From assembly GCA_000980705.1 (NCBI GenBank), contig LBCK01000003.1, forward strand, positions 248,001 to 312,000: DNA of 64,000 nt. Direction: 5' to 3'. Origin of the DNA: Ruminococcus sp. UNK.MGS-30. GTDB taxonomy: Bacteria > Bacillota > Clostridia > Oscillospirales > Ruminococcaceae. Below, piece by piece: positions 1 to 8,725 of this stretch. How positions within the stretch are numbered: the first letter of the stretch is position 1; every line of letters begins with the position of its first letter. Both the position numbers and the translations under genes were made by a program. The notes beneath the pieces were generated by a model. It saw nothing but the letters and a program-made list of their open reading frames with translations, ran no database searches and was not told the origin of the DNA.

Positions 1-288
1 CAGCTCCGCTTATCACTCTCTATGACACAAGCTGCCTTTGGCAGTCACTTGGGCGTCTCCAAGCAATGTGTCAGCAACTGGGAAAAAGGAATCATACGAC
101 CATCTATTGAAACATTGACCCGAATTGCCCTTACCTTTCATGTGTCTACAGATTCTCTCCTCGGCATCGAGGAACTATGCAATTCCAAATATGTCGATGT
201 CACAGGTTTAACAGAGACGCAGATTCACCATATAGAGCTTTTTGTCTCAGATCTGCGCACGCAGTCGTCTGCTGAATCTCAAGGCTAG
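1..288 (+). CDS. XRE-family HTH transcriptional regulator, 3' part
   Basis: The frame is open from base 1, and the codons before the first ATG (position 22) already read as helix 1 of an HTH domain, so the true start lies outside the window. The visible 95 codons contain the XRE recognition helix (LGVSKQCVSNWEKG), followed by a helix typical of the family (IETLTRIALTFHVSTDSLLG). The short tail after the HTH has no recognisable effector domain. It is probably a small DNA-binding regulator of the phage-repressor/SinR type. Its target is unknown. Nothing ties it to the phosphohexomutase downstream, which has its own promoter. Confidence 0.8.
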   Translation, partial: QLRLSLSMTQAAFGSHLGVSKQCVSNWEKGIIRPSIETLTRIALTFHVSTDSLLGIEELCNSKYVDVTGLTETQIHHIELFVSDLRTQSSAESQG

Positions 289-354
289 GTTGTGCTGATT
301 TTCGGATTTGCTTTCATTTTCCGAAAAAATTCACGATTCCATGCAAAAAAATCG

Positions 355-383
355 TTGCATCCTGGCAGAGAATGTGGTATAAT
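355..383 (+). promoter_or_regulatory. Sigma-A-type promoter of the phosphohexomutase gene
   Basis: TTGCAT at 355-360, a 17-bp spacer and a perfect TATAAT at 378-383. Transcription should start near 390, giving a leader of about 130 nt before the ATG at 523. The stretch between the upstream stop (288) and this promoter holds only a weak hairpin (arms TTTTCGGA/TCCGAAAA). Confidence 0.85.
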
Positions 384-400
384 AATTTTAGTTTTCATTT

Positions 401-478
401 GGTGCTGTATGTAATTGTTTCAGACGCATGATAAAGCAATCCTGATACAGCACCGTTTCACTGATTCCTATGCGTCTG
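401..478 (+). ncRNA. Candidate pseudoknotted 5' leader (two interleaved perfect stems)
   Basis: Arm A GGTGCTGTAT (401-410) is perfectly complementary to ATACAGCACC (445-454). Arm B CAGACGCAT (421-429), inside the loop of stem A, is perfectly complementary to ATGCGTCTG (470-478), beyond it. The order A-B-A'-B' is that of an H-type pseudoknot with stems of 10 and 9 bp and connecting loops of 10, 15 and 15 nt. It lies wholly within the predicted leader, downstream of the promoter and 32 nt upstream of the GGAGG ribosome site. No Rfam class is recognised. A cis-regulatory role is inferred. Confidence 0.55.
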
Positions 479-522
479 TACTATTTTATCGTTACAGAAA
501 TTCTATTGATGGAGGTAACATC

Positions 523-2238
523 ATGACGGAAAAAGAATTATATCAGAAGTGGCTTGAATGTGCAACAGATGACGCTGATCTGCAAACAGAACTGAAGGCA
601 ATTGCCGGAGATGATGCAGCGATCAGTGACCGCTTTTACCGTGATCTGGAATTCGGTACCGGCGGTCTCCGTGGTGTCATTGGTGCTGGCACTTACCGCA
701 TGAACATCTATACGGTTCGCCGTGCAACACAGGGTCTGGCAAACTATGTAAACTCTGCCTACACAAACCCCAGCGTTGCCATTTCCTATGACAGCCGCAT
801 CAAGTCCGATGTATTTGCAAAGGCTGCTGCGGAAGTGCTGGCTGCAAACGGCATCAAGGTACACATCTATACAGAGCTGATGCCTACTCCGATGCTTTCC
901 TATGCAGTTCGTGCGCAGAAGTGCAGCGCAGGTATTATGGTAACCGCCAGCCACAACCCGGCAAAGTACAACGGTTATAAGGTATACGGCAGCGATGGCT
1001 GTCAGATGACCATTGACGCCGCAAATGCAGTTCTGGCTGAGATCAACGCACTGGATATTTTCCAGGATGTCAAGCATACCGATTTCGACGCAGCCATGGC
1101 TGACGGCATGATTTCCTACACACCCCAGTCTGTGATTGACGCTTATTACCAGGATGTGCTGAAACAGAGCCTGAATCCGGATCTGTGCGCAAAGAGCGGT
1201 CTGAAAATTGTTTACACACCGCTGAACGGCACTGGCAACAAGCCGGTTCGCCACATTCTGTCTGCAATCGGCATCAAGGATGTAACTGTTGTTCCGGAAC
1301 AGGAAAATCCGGACGGCAACTTCACTACCTGCCCGTATCCGAATCCGGAGATCCGTGAGGCTCTGGAATGCGGTCTGAAACTGTGTCGTAAAGTCAAGCC
1401 GGATCTGCTGCTTGCAACTGACCCGGATGCTGACCGTGTTGGTATTGCAGTACCGGACGGCGATGATTACGCTCTGTTCTCCGGTAACGAAGTCGGTGCA
1501 ATGCTGCTGGAATACATCTGTCAGCAGAGAATTGAAAAGGGTACTATGCCGAAGAATCCGATTGCTGTCAAGACCATCGTTACCACTGACATCGTCAATG
1601 CTATTGCCAAGGAATACGGCGTAGAAGTTATCGACGTTCTGACCGGATTTAAGTTTATCGGCGAGCAGATCGGTTTCCTGGAAGAAAAGGGCGAGGAAGA
1701 CCGCTATATCTTCGGATTTGAAGAAAGCTACGGCTATCTGGCAGGCTCTTATGTTCGGGATAAGGACGCAGTTGTTGCATCCATGCTGATTTGTGAAATG
1801 GCTGCTTACTACCGCACCAAGGGCATCTCCATGATCGAGGCTCGCAAGCGAATGTATGAGAAGTACGGCGTTTACGTTCACAGCCAGCACAGCTTTACCT
1901 TTGAGGGCGAAAGCGGCATGATCGAGATGCAGAACATCATGACAAAGCTGCGCAACGAGCATCCGACCGAGATCAACGGTTTGAAGGTTGTAAAGTTTGA
2001 CGACTACCAGACCAGCGTCTCCAAGGATCTGACCACCGGCGAAAAGACAGAGATCACCCTGCCGAAGTCCAACGTTCTGGCATTCACACTGGAACAGGGC
2101 GCAAAGGTTGTTATCCGTCCGTCTGGTACTGAGCCGAAGATCAAGGCTTATTACACCGTAACTGCGGATACCAACGAAGAGGGTTCTGTAAAGGAAAAGG
2201 CACTGGATACTGCATTCAGCGCAATGATTCTGAACTAA
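523..2238 (+). CDS. pgcA: Phospho-sugar mutase (phosphoglucomutase/phosphomannomutase family)
   Basis: Interconverts hexose 1- and 6-phosphates (glucose, possibly mannose) in the cytoplasm, linking glycolysis to sugar-nucleotide and wall polymer synthesis. The 571-residue product has the family layout: GTGGLRG phosphate-binding motif near residue 45, the active-site phosphoserine loop TASHNPAKYNGYK around residue 145, the metal loop DPDADRVG around residue 305, and the C-terminal phosphate loop RPSGTEPKIK. Length and sequence fit the long PgcA/PGM2-like branch. The ATG at 523 is chosen because GGAGG lies at 511-515; an in-frame TTG at 415 falls inside the structured leader. Monocistronic: it has its own promoter and a terminator follows. 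The exact sugar specificity cannot be read from sequence. Confidence 0.93.
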   Translation: MTEKELYQKWLECATDDADLQTELKAIAGDDAAISDRFYRDLEFGTGGLRGVIGAGTYRMNIYTVRRATQGLANYVNSAYTNPSVAISYDSRIKSDVFAKAAAEVLAANGIKVHIYTELMPTPMLSYAVRAQKCSAGIMVTASHNPAKYNGYKVYGSDGCQMTIDAANAVLAEINALDIFQDVKHTDFDAAMADGMISYTPQSVIDAYYQDVLKQSLNPDLCAKSGLKIVYTPLNGTGNKPVRHILSAIGIKDVTVVPEQENPDGNFTTCPYPNPEIREALECGLKLCRKVKPDLLLATDPDADRVGIAVPDGDDYALFSGNEVGAMLLEYICQQRIEKGTMPKNPIAVKTIVTTDIVNAIAKEYGVEVIDVLTGFKFIGEQIGFLEEKGEEDRYIFGFEESYGYLAGSYVRDKDAVVASMLICEMAAYYRTKGISMIEARKRMYEKYGVYVHSQHSFTFEGESGMIEMQNIMTKLRNEHPTEINGLKVVKFDDYQTSVSKDLTTGEKTEITLPKSNVLAFTLEQGAKVVIRPSGTEPKIKAYYTVTADTNEEGSVKEKALDTAFSAMILN

Positions 2239-2260
2239 TTTTCACTTGTTGAAATAAAGC

Positions 2261-2296
2261 AAATGCTCTGTCCATGTATATGGGCAGAGCATTTTT
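2261..2296 (+). terminator. Rho-independent terminator of the phosphohexomutase gene
   Basis: A 13-bp stem (one G-U pair) beginning AATGCTCTG and closing CAGAGCATT, loop TGTATA, followed by a T run; 22 bases after the stop codon. Confidence 0.9.
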
Positions 2297-2310
2297 GTTG
2301 TCCGATAACA

Positions 2311-2347
2311 GAAAAGCGGAGGGTTTCTGCTGAATCCTCCGCTTTTC
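2311..2347 (-). terminator. Terminator of the Lrp-aminotransferase-ispE operon
   Basis: 12-bp perfect stem GAAAAGCGGAGG/CCTCCGCTTTTC just beyond the ispE stop; read on the minus strand it ends in a short T-rich stretch. Confidence 0.75.
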
Positions 2348-2357
2348 GTTGTTTTGC

Positions 2358-3209
2358 TTATAAAGTGTGGCAGACTTCTGCAAACGGCACCAGCTTTTTC
2401 AAAGCTGTACACGCCTGTTCCGCCGCTGCACGAGTCGGGAACAACCCAAACACTGCCGCACCACTGCCGGTCATCACGCTGCAAAGCGCATCGTGTTCCA
2501 GCATACTCTTCCGAATTGCAGCAACTTCGTCCAGGTCAACTGCCAGTTCGAACAGGTTGCCGCAAAGCGGTGCAATTTCTTCCGCAGTTGCCCCATTTCG
2601 CAACGCCTGCCGCAGTTCCTGCACAGGCGGATGCTGTGGATTTTGCAAAGCGTCAATCGCACCATATGCCTGTGCGGTGGAAACGCCTGCTGTCCCCTTG
2701 GCAATCACCATGCAGTCCGTAGAAAACGCCGGCAGTTTTTCCAATTTCTCGCCGATTCCGGCAGCATATGCCGTTCCGCCGTACAGGAAAAACGGAACAT
2801 CTGCTCCCAGAGATACCGCAATTTCAGCCAATTTATCCATGCTCAAAGCATTCCCGGTTAGTTCCTGCAATGCCAGCAAAACAGCCGCACCGTCTGTGCT
2901 GCCGCCGCCCATGCCAGCCTCCATGGGAATCCGCTTTTCAATGTGTATCTGCACGCCGTCTGTCAACCCGGCAGCATCCAGATAGCGCTGCGCCGCTTTC
3001 CAGGCAATATTTTTCGGACTGCATGGCACGCCAGCCACATCACAGGTCAATGCGATGTCCGGCGTATCTATCAGTTCCACTGTGACTGTATCTGCAATGG
3101 AAACTGCCTGGAAAACCGTTTCCAAAAGGTGATAACCGTCCGGGCGAGTTCCTGTGACATCTAAGCCCAGGTTGATTTTCGCCGGTGCAGTTCTCGTGAC
3201 TTTTCTCAT
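2358..3209 (-). CDS. ispE: 4-diphosphocytidyl-2-C-methyl-D-erythritol kinase
   Basis: Fourth enzyme of the MEP isoprenoid pathway: ATP-dependent phosphorylation of CDP-methylerythritol in the cytoplasm. The 283-residue product opens with APAKINLGL, the substrate-binding start of IspE. It has the GHMP-kinase glycine-rich ATP loop PMEAGMGGGSTDGAAVL near residue 95 and the C-terminal GHMP motif MTGSGAAVFGLF near residue 245. Length is normal. Its ATG lies two bases after the stop of the aminotransferase gene, so the two are co-transcribed and probably translationally coupled. No other MEP gene is nearby. Confidence 0.95.
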   Translation of the reverse strand: MRKVTRTAPAKINLGLDVTGTRPDGYHLLETVFQAVSIADTVTVELIDTPDIALTCDVAGVPCSPKNIAWKAAQRYLDAAGLTDGVQIHIEKRIPMEAGMGGGSTDGAAVLLALQELTGNALSMDKLAEIAVSLGADVPFFLYGGTAYAAGIGEKLEKLPAFSTDCMVIAKGTAGVSTAQAYGAIDALQNPQHPPVQELRQALRNGATAEEIAPLCGNLFELAVDLDEVAAIRKSMLEHDALCSVMTGSGAAVFGLFPTRAAAEQACTALKKLVPFAEVCHTL

Positions 3210-3211
3210 GC

Positions 3212-4387
3212 CTATTCTCCTCTGTGACGGTTCACAAAGCGCTCGATGCGAACCAGTGCCTCCTGGAGATGTTTCAGCGAGTACGCATATGATACACGCA
3301 CAAATCCTTCGCCGCTCTCCCCGAAAGCATTGCCCGGTACAACAGCCACCTTTTCTTCCTGGAGCAGTGTTTCACAGAATTCCTCACTGCTCATGCCGAT
3401 GCTGCGAATACATGGGAACATATAGAATGCGCCTTCGGGATTAAAGCAGGTCAGTCCGATTCGGTTGAAACCGTCTACCAGCATCCGGCGGCGGCGGTTG
3501 TATTCGTCCACCATCTTCTGTACTTCTTTGTCGCACTCCCGGAGTGCCACGATTGCGGCATACTGGCTCAGTGTCGGCGCACTCATGATTGCATACTGGT
3601 GGATTTTCAGCATCTGCTTTGCAATCGGTTCCGGCGCACAGACATAGCCCAGCCGCCAGCCGGTCATGGCAAACGCTTTCGAGAAACCGCTGACGTAGAT
3701 CGTCCGTTCCCACATTCCGTCGATCGACGCAATGGAGACGTGCTTTCTGCCATAGGTCAGTTCGGAATAGATCTCATCCGAGAGTACCAGCACATTTGTG
3801 TCCCGCAGTACCTCTGCAATTGCCTCCAGATCTTCCCGTGTCATAATGCCACCGGTGGGATTGTTCGGATACGGCAGAATGAGCAGCTTGGTACGTTCTG
3901 TGATGTGGGAACGCAGTTCCTCCGCCGTCAGCTTGAACTTGTTTTTCAGCTGTGTCGAAATCGGAATCGCAACGCCGTGCATCAGTTCCACAATGGGCTT
4001 ATAGCAGACGAATGACGGTTCCACGATCAGCACTTCGTCTCCCGGATTCACAATAGCACGAATGGCGAGGTCAATTGCCTCAGAACCGCCGACCGTCACC
4101 AGTGTTTCATTTTCCGGATGGTATGTCAAATCGTATTTGCGTTTCAGATAATTGCAGATCTCCTGCCGCAAATCTGCCATGCCGGAATTTGCTGTATATA
4201 CCATGCGCTTGCGTTCCAGGCTGTCCACTGCGGCTTTCCGCACCATCCACGGTGTCTGAAAGTCCGGTTCGCCCACGCCAAGGCTGATTACGCCATCCAT
4301 CATGGCAGCCAAATCGAAAAATTTCCGGATGCCGGACGGTTTCATTTTCTTTACCTGATCTGAAAGAAGCGTGTCATAGTTCAACAC
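3212..4387 (-). CDS. PLP-dependent class I/II aminotransferase
   Basis: Fold-type I aminotransferase of the aspartate/aromatic subgroup, 391 residues. Seen: GVGEPDFQTP near the N-terminus, the PNNPTGG substrate/PLP motif around residue 170, DEIYSEL carrying the PLP-ring Asp, and the Schiff-base lysine in SGFSKAFAMTGWRLGY near residue 230. It resembles PatA-like enzymes acting on aromatic or branched amino acids; the substrate cannot be fixed from sequence. It sits between an Lrp/AsnC regulator (29-base gap upstream) and ispE. Lrp-type regulators often control neighbouring amino-acid genes, so control by that regulator is a reasonable inference. Confidence 0.9.
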   Translation of the reverse strand: MLNYDTLLSDQVKKMKPSGIRKFFDLAAMMDGVISLGVGEPDFQTPWMVRKAAVDSLERKRMVYTANSGMADLRQEICNYLKRKYDLTYHPENETLVTVGGSEAIDLAIRAIVNPGDEVLIVEPSFVCYKPIVELMHGVAIPISTQLKNKFKLTAEELRSHITERTKLLILPYPNNPTGGIMTREDLEAIAEVLRDTNVLVLSDEIYSELTYGRKHVSIASIDGMWERTIYVSGFSKAFAMTGWRLGYVCAPEPIAKQMLKIHQYAIMSAPTLSQYAAIVALRECDKEVQKMVDEYNRRRRMLVDGFNRIGLTCFNPEGAFYMFPCIRSIGMSSEEFCETLLQEEKVAVVPGNAFGESGEGFVRVSYAYSLKHLQEALVRIERFVNRHRGE

Positions 4388-4416
4388 GAGTTCTCTCCCC
4401 TTTCCTGTTTCCGACC

Positions 4417-4899
4417 TTACGGGAAATAATAGCCCCGTTCGTCTTTCTCTTCACCTTCGATAATGATACCCTTTTCCTTGTACTTCTTCAGCACGAAATA
4501 GGTTGCCGTGGAAAGCACGCCGGCAAGGGTCGCCAGACGCTGCGATACAAACATGGAGACATCCTTCACATTTGTACCTTTTACAGTAACCGACAGATCA
4601 TATGCACCTGCCATCAGCGCAATACTCTCCACTTCGTCATACTGCATGATGGTATGTGCAATTTCTTCATAGCCGCAGTCACGCTGGGGCGTTACACGCA
4701 GCTCGATCACTGCGGTGACCAGGTCTTTGTTGGCAAGCTCGTCATTGACGATCGCACTGTAACCCTTGATGACACCCTCGTTTTCCAGCGCTCGGATGGC
4801 GTCGGCGACTTCTGCCTCTGTCACGTCCAGCATAACCGCCAGCTCCGCATTGGTGAGTCGGGCGTTCTGCTGCAATAATTCCAGTAATTGTTCTTTCAT
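4417..4899 (-). CDS. Lrp/AsnC-family transcriptional regulator
   Basis: The 160-residue product has the N-terminal AsnC winged HTH (NAELAVMLDVTEAEVADAIRALE) followed by ENEGVIKGYSAIVND, the hinge into the RAM ligand-binding domain. The RAM domain (about residues 65-145) contains the family-typical AGAYDLSVTVKG. The C-terminal tail is short and acidic. Such proteins sense amino acids as octamers or dimers of dimers. First gene of the operon with the aminotransferase and ispE; a ribosome site (AGAAAGG) precedes the ATG. Confidence 0.92.
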   Translation of the reverse strand: MKEQLLELLQQNARLTNAELAVMLDVTEAEVADAIRALENEGVIKGYSAIVNDELANKDLVTAVIELRVTPQRDCGYEEIAHTIMQYDEVESIALMAGAYDLSVTVKGTNVKDVSMFVSQRLATLAGVLSTATYFVLKKYKEKGIIIEGEEKDERGYYFP

Positions 4900-4938
4900 G
4901 AGAAACCCAGCCTTTCTGAAAATAATATTTGAACCCGG

Positions 4939-5784
4939 TTAAAGTGTTATAAAAACCGGCTTTCGTTTGACAAAATAACAGGCTCGTGTAAAGCCGGCTG
5001 CTTTCGCCAGCGCCACGCCCTCGGCGATCCCTTTGGTCAGATCTTCCGCACAGTGTGCATCCGAGCCAAAGGTCAGCACCTCGCCGCCCATCTCCCGATA
5101 GAGTTTCAAGTATTCCAGCGTGGGAAAGGGCTTGCCGTACTTCTGGCGATAGCCGGAGGTGTTCAGCTCAATGCCCTTTCCGTTCTCCGCCAGCGCCCGG
5201 AAACAACAGCGGATCTGTTCCGCATACGGTTCCAGCGGTATCGGTATCCCTGCCTCGCCCTCGATATAGCGCAGCGGATAGGTAAGGTGACCCAGCACAT
5301 CGAAGTGACCCCAGCGGCATATGTCATAGAGCTGGCTGAAATACTGTTCCATCAGCGCCGGGATATCTTCCTGCGTATAATCCAGGCAGAAAAAATCCGG
5401 CTTATCCAATAGTTCGTGGAGCGATGCAATAATGAAATCCAGCCGCATATCCCGGCTCACAGATTCTGAAAGCCCAAAGTCTGCGTTGGGCTGCCCCATT
5501 TCCATGCCGCAAAGCAGGGTCAGACCATTGGCGGCAGCCTGTTCTTTGGCAGCTGTTACCACTTCCAGGGACTGTTCCAGCACGGCGGCGTGGTCGAAGA
5601 TCTCCCACTCGTTCCGTGGTTCTGTCCCGTAATGAGCCTGTGGGAAATAGCGGTTCATCTCCACGTGTTCCGTCAGTGCCAGCACCGGCAGTTCCAGCTT
5701 TTCCGCCTGTGCGATATGTCCGGCAACTGTCCCCGATCCGTCGGGCGAGATTCTCGTGTGGGTGTGACAATCCATCGGCAGCAT
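4939..5784 (-). CDS. PHP-domain phosphatase, histidinol-phosphatase (HisK/HisJ) type
   Basis: Polymerase-and-histidinol-phosphatase family protein, 281 residues. The metal-binding signature is complete: DCHTHTRISPDG at the N-terminus, GMEMGQ in the middle, ASLHEL, and FGSDAHCAEDLTKG near the C-terminus. Closest in layout to monofunctional L-histidinol-phosphatase, the penultimate step of histidine synthesis, but no other his gene is present here, so the substrate is inferred. The ATG at 5784 is preceded by GGAGGGAA. The gene has its own promoter and a T-box leader, so it responds to uncharged tRNA; hand alignment does not show an obvious His codon at the specifier position. Confidence 0.82.
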   Translation of the reverse strand: MLPMDCHTHTRISPDGSGTVAGHIAQAEKLELPVLALTEHVEMNRYFPQAHYGTEPRNEWEIFDHAAVLEQSLEVVTAAKEQAAANGLTLLCGMEMGQPNADFGLSESVSRDMRLDFIIASLHELLDKPDFFCLDYTQEDIPALMEQYFSQLYDICRWGHFDVLGHLTYPLRYIEGEAGIPIPLEPYAEQIRCCFRALAENGKGIELNTSGYRQKYGKPFPTLEYLKLYREMGGEVLTFGSDAHCAEDLTKGIAEGVALAKAAGFTRACYFVKRKPVFITL

Positions 5785-5837
5785 ATGCGTTCCCTCCTGT
5801 TCACTATTCCGGAATGCGCCACAGACACACCCCGGAT

Positions 5838-6066
5838 ATACAAAAAAGGCTTTCGCCGCCAAATGGGACGAAAGCCTTCGTGTTACCACCCAAGTTCAGA
5901 AGTGCCATGGCACTTCCCTCATGCTCCTTTAACGCAGGAAATACGTTCCGGTTTCCCGGAACAGCTCCCGGACAGCACCTGCGCCCCAGCCGTGGCGTTT
6001 CCACCAAACACGCCCTCTCTGTGCAGCCTCCGCAGCAGTCACTCCGTTCATCGCTGATAAATCTAT
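5838..6066 (-). promoter_or_regulatory. T-box riboswitch leader of the PHP phosphatase gene
   Basis: Read on the minus strand: AGAGAG followed by a distal hairpin with GGTGG loop (Stem I apex, about 5995-6020), a perfect 7-bp GNRA-capped stem (about 5942-5959), the T-box core TTGGGTGGTAACACG (about 5879-5893), and a terminator with arms GGCTTTCG/CGAAAGCC and six Ts ending near 5842. This is canonical transcriptional T-box order: uncharged tRNA stabilises the antiterminator. My hand pairing (stems CTGCG/CGCAG and CGG/CCG) puts CTG or GCT at the specifier position, but this is uncertain. Confidence 0.88.
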
Positions 6067-6072
6067 ACTTAC

Positions 6073-6101
6073 AGTATAGCAGATTTCCGGTGGGTTGTCA
6101 A
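6073..6101 (-). promoter_or_regulatory. Promoter of the T-box/PHP phosphatase transcript
   Basis: Minus-strand TTGACA (complement of 6096-6101), 17-bp spacer, TATACT (complement of 6073-6078). It lies between the trpA stop and the T-box leader, so the phosphatase is transcribed independently of the trp operon. Confidence 0.85.
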
Positions 6102-6128
6102 TCTTTTTTTGAAAAAAACCGATGACGC

Positions 6129-6926
6129 TTACACATCCAGCCCGTCTCGCAGGCTCTTGACAAATGCGCCGATCTTTTCCGGAGCAGCCTCGCCGCCGTA
6201 TTCGCCGACCTGACGCACGATTGCACTGCCCACGATCACGCCGTCACAGTACTTGCTCATCTGCTTTGCTGCCTCTGCACCGGAAATGCCGAAACCGACC
6301 GCACAGGGTACCTTTGCGTACTTATAGATCTTCTCGAAGAACGGTGCAAAGTTGGTGTCGAACTCGCTGCGCACACCGGTCACACCGTTGGAGGATACGC
6401 AGTACAGGAAACCGGTTGCCTCAGATGCGATCATCTGAATGCGGTCTTCGCTCGCCGGTGTTACCAGGCTGATGTTATGGACGTTATATTTGTCAGCGCT
6501 GCCCTGAATCTCATCTTTTTCCTCATACGGGATATCCGGAACAATGACACCGTCAATGCCGCTTTCCTGGCACTCCGCAAAGAAACGGTCTGTGCCGTAG
6601 CAGAAAATGGTGTTCAGGTACATCATCAGCAGCAGCGGCACATCTGTCTGCTTCCGCAGACGGCGCACCAACTCGAAGATGCCTACCAGAGTTGTGCCAT
6701 TTTTCAGAGAACGCTCGCTGGCGCACTGAATGACCGGACCTTCTGCAATCGGGTCAGAGAACGGCACGCCCAGTTCGATCAGATCTGCGCCGTTTTCTAC
6801 CATTTCCAGCACTGCCTTTTCTGTGCAGTCATAGCCGCCGTCTCCGGCAGTGATAAATGTAATCAGTGCCTTTTTGCCCTCAGCCTTGCACTGTGCCAGT
6901 TTTGTATCAATTCTGTTCTTAGTCAT
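6129..6926 (-). CDS. trpA: Tryptophan synthase alpha subunit
   Basis: Cleaves indole-3-glycerol phosphate to indole and glyceraldehyde 3-phosphate; the indole is channelled to TrpB in the alpha2-beta2 complex. 265 residues, normal length. Seen: LITFITAGD at the start of the TIM barrel, [17 protein letters not shown] with the catalytic Glu and Asp, and [10 protein letters not shown] in the phosphate-binding end. Last gene of the trp operon; its ATG overlaps the end of trpB by 8 bases. No clear terminator follows; a T-rich stretch leads straight into the promoter of the PHP gene. Confidence 0.97.
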   Translation of the reverse strand: MTKNRIDTKLAQCKAEGKKALITFITAGDGGYDCTEKAVLEMVENGADLIELGVPFSDPIAEGPVIQCASERSLKNGTTLVGIFELVRRLRKQTDVPLLLMMYLNTIFCYGTDRFFAECQESGIDGVIVPDIPYEEKDEIQGSADKYNVHNISLVTPASEDRIQMIASEATGFLYCVSSNGVTGVRSEFDTNFAPFFEKIYKYAKVPCAVGFGISGAEAAKQMSKYCDGVIVGSAIVRQVGEYGGEAAPEKIGAFVKSLRDGLDV

Positions 6927-8106
6927 CGATCTTCACTCCTCTGTATTCTGCGATCTGCTGCATATCCTTGTCTCCTCTGCCGGAAACGTTAATAATCATG
7001 ATCTGATCCGGTTTCATCTCCGGTGCGATCTTCATTGCTGCGGCAACAGCATGAGCCGATTCAATTGCCGGGATGATACCCTCTGTCCTGGACAGATATT
7101 CCAGTGCCTGCACTGCCTCTTCGTCTGTGATGGGCAGGTATTCTGCACGGCCGGTCTTATAGAGGTTTGCGTGTTCCGGTCCTACGCCGGGATAATCCAG
7201 TCCGGCAGAAATGGAGTAAACCGGAGCGATCTGTCCCTCTTCGTTCTGGAGGAAATAGGACTTCATGCCATGGAAAATACCCAGGCTGCCCTTGGCAACG
7301 GTTGCTGCATGGAGTTTGGTGTCGATTCCCTTTCCGGCAGCCTCTGCACCAACCAGGCGCACGCTCTCATCCGGAATGAAATCGTAGAACATACCCATTG
7401 CATTGGAGCCGCCGCCGACGCAGGCAACGACACAATCCGGCAGTCTGCCCTCTTTTTCCATCAGCTGTTTCTTTGCCTCTTCGCCGATGACCTTCTGGAA
7501 GTCACGCACCATGGTCGGATACGGATGCGGTCCCATTACCGAACCGATCAGATAGAATGTGGTGTCGATGTTGGTTGCCCAGTCACGCATTGCCTCGTTG
7601 ATGGCATCCTTCAGCGTACCTGTGCCGTTGTCCACGCTGTTCACCTTAGCGCCCAGCAGTTCCATCCGGTATACATTCAGACGCTGGCGGCGCACATCTT
7701 CCTTGCCCATATAGATCTCGCACTCCATGTCAAACAGTGCGCAGGCAGTTGCAGTTGCCACGCCGTGCTGACCAGCGCCGGTTTCGGCGATAATCCGCTT
7801 TTTGCCCATTTTCTTTGCCAGCAGAATCTGTCCCAGCACGTTGTTGATCTTGTGTGCGCCGGTGTGGTTCAGATCTTCCCGCTTCAGATAGATCTTGCAG
7901 CCGCCCAGATCTTTTGTCATCCGGTCTGCGTAGTACAGCATCGACGGTCTGCCGGCATAGTCCCGGAGCAGTGTCCGGTATTCTTCTAGAAATTCCGGAT
8001 CATTGCCGTATTTGGCATAAGCTGCCTCCAGCTCATGCACTGCGTTCATAACGGTTTCCGGCACATACTGTCCGCCGAAAATCCCAAATCTACCTACTTT
8101 ACCCAT
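6919..8106 (-). CDS. trpB: Tryptophan synthase beta subunit
   Basis: PLP enzyme condensing indole and serine to tryptophan. 395 residues starting [16 protein letters not shown], the usual TrpB N-terminus. The PLP lysine is in [15 protein letters not shown], the phosphate-binding loop is [10 protein letters not shown], and the catalytic Glu is in [11 protein letters not shown]. The ATG at 8106 is chosen because GAGGTGG precedes it and it gives the standard N-terminus; an upstream in-frame TTG lies inside trpF. It overlaps trpF by 8 bases and trpA by 8 bases, so translational coupling is likely. Confidence 0.97.
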   Translation of the reverse strand: MGKVGRFGIFGGQYVPETVMNAVHELEAAYAKYGNDPEFLEEYRTLLRDYAGRPSMLYYADRMTKDLGGCKIYLKREDLNHTGAHKINNVLGQILLAKKMGKKRIIAETGAGQHGVATATACALFDMECEIYMGKEDVRRQRLNVYRMELLGAKVNSVDNGTGTLKDAINEAMRDWATNIDTTFYLIGSVMGPHPYPTMVRDFQKVIGEEAKKQLMEKEGRLPDCVVACVGGGSNAMGMFYDFIPDESVRLVGAEAAGKGIDTKLHAATVAKGSLGIFHGMKSYFLQNEEGQIAPVYSISAGLDYPGVGPEHANLYKTGRAEYLPITDEEAVQALEYLSRTEGIIPAIESAHAVAAAMKIAPEMKPDQIMIINVSGRGDKDMQQIAEYRGVKIDD

Positions 8107-8725
8107 GATATCCACCTCGTATAATTGTAACAATTTGTTTCATTTTCTCATAGTCTTTGACGCCGTCGGTCTCAATGCCGCTGGAAAAGTCCACGCCGTC
8201 CGGCTGCACCAGTGATACAGCCTCAGCCACATTCTCCGGTGTCAGTCCGCCTGCCAGCAGAAAGGACTGGCTGGGTCTTGCGCCAGCGATCAGATTCCAG
8301 TCGGCTGTTACGCCTGTGCCGCCTGCCTGTCCGGGAACGTGTCCCTCTAAGATCAGACGGTCTGCACCCAGCTGCTGTGCCGCAGCGATCTCTTCCGGGT
8401 TTTGTACCCGTACAGCTTTCCAAATCGGTAAGCCGGTACGCCATCGTACTCCCGAAACGATTTCTGCCGTTTCGCTGCCGTGGAGCTGTATCACATCCAG
8501 CGGTACCCGTTTCAGCACCTGTGCGATATGCTCGGGCGTTTCATCGACAAACACACCGACCAGCGCCGTCCTGCCACGCCTTTCCGCCGCAAGCTTTGCC
8601 GCCGTTTCGATCGGAACGGTGCGGCGAAAGCCCTCTGACAAGATCATGCCCAGATAATCCGGCTGCAAATCATTGCAGTACGCCACATCTTCCAGCCGCC
8701 GGATACCGCAGAATTTGATTTTCAT
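8099..8725 (-). CDS. trpF: Phosphoribosylanthranilate isomerase
   Basis: Amadori rearrangement of N-(5-phosphoribosyl)anthranilate to CdRP. 208-residue TIM barrel starting [13 protein letters not shown] with the catalytic Cys; the strand GVFVDETPE and the second phosphate loop [14 protein letters not shown] are present, and the catalytic Asp is in VDFSSGIE. The start codon overlaps the trpC stop by four bases (ATGA), and the 3' end overlaps trpB. A free-standing TrpF, not fused to TrpC as in enterobacteria. Confidence 0.96.
   Translation of the reverse strand: MKIKFCGIRRLEDVAYCNDLQPDYLGMILSEGFRRTVPIETAAKLAAERRGRTALVGVFVDETPEHIAQVLKRVPLDVIQLHGSETAEIVSGVRWRTGLPIWKAVRVQNPEEIAAAQQLGADRLILEGHVPGQAGGTGVTADWNLIAGARPSQSFLLAGGLTPENVAEAVSLVQPDGVDFSSGIETDGVKDYEKMKQIVTIIRGGYHG

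Noticed and set aside
538..1962. Long open frame antisense to the phosphohexomutase gene
   Set aside because: It mirrors the codon-biased frame of a certain gene, has no ribosome site or family signature, and is rich in Cys/His/Val as expected from reversed codons. The same holds for the long antisense frames opposite trpB, trpGD, trpE, tsaD, polA, argS and ddl.
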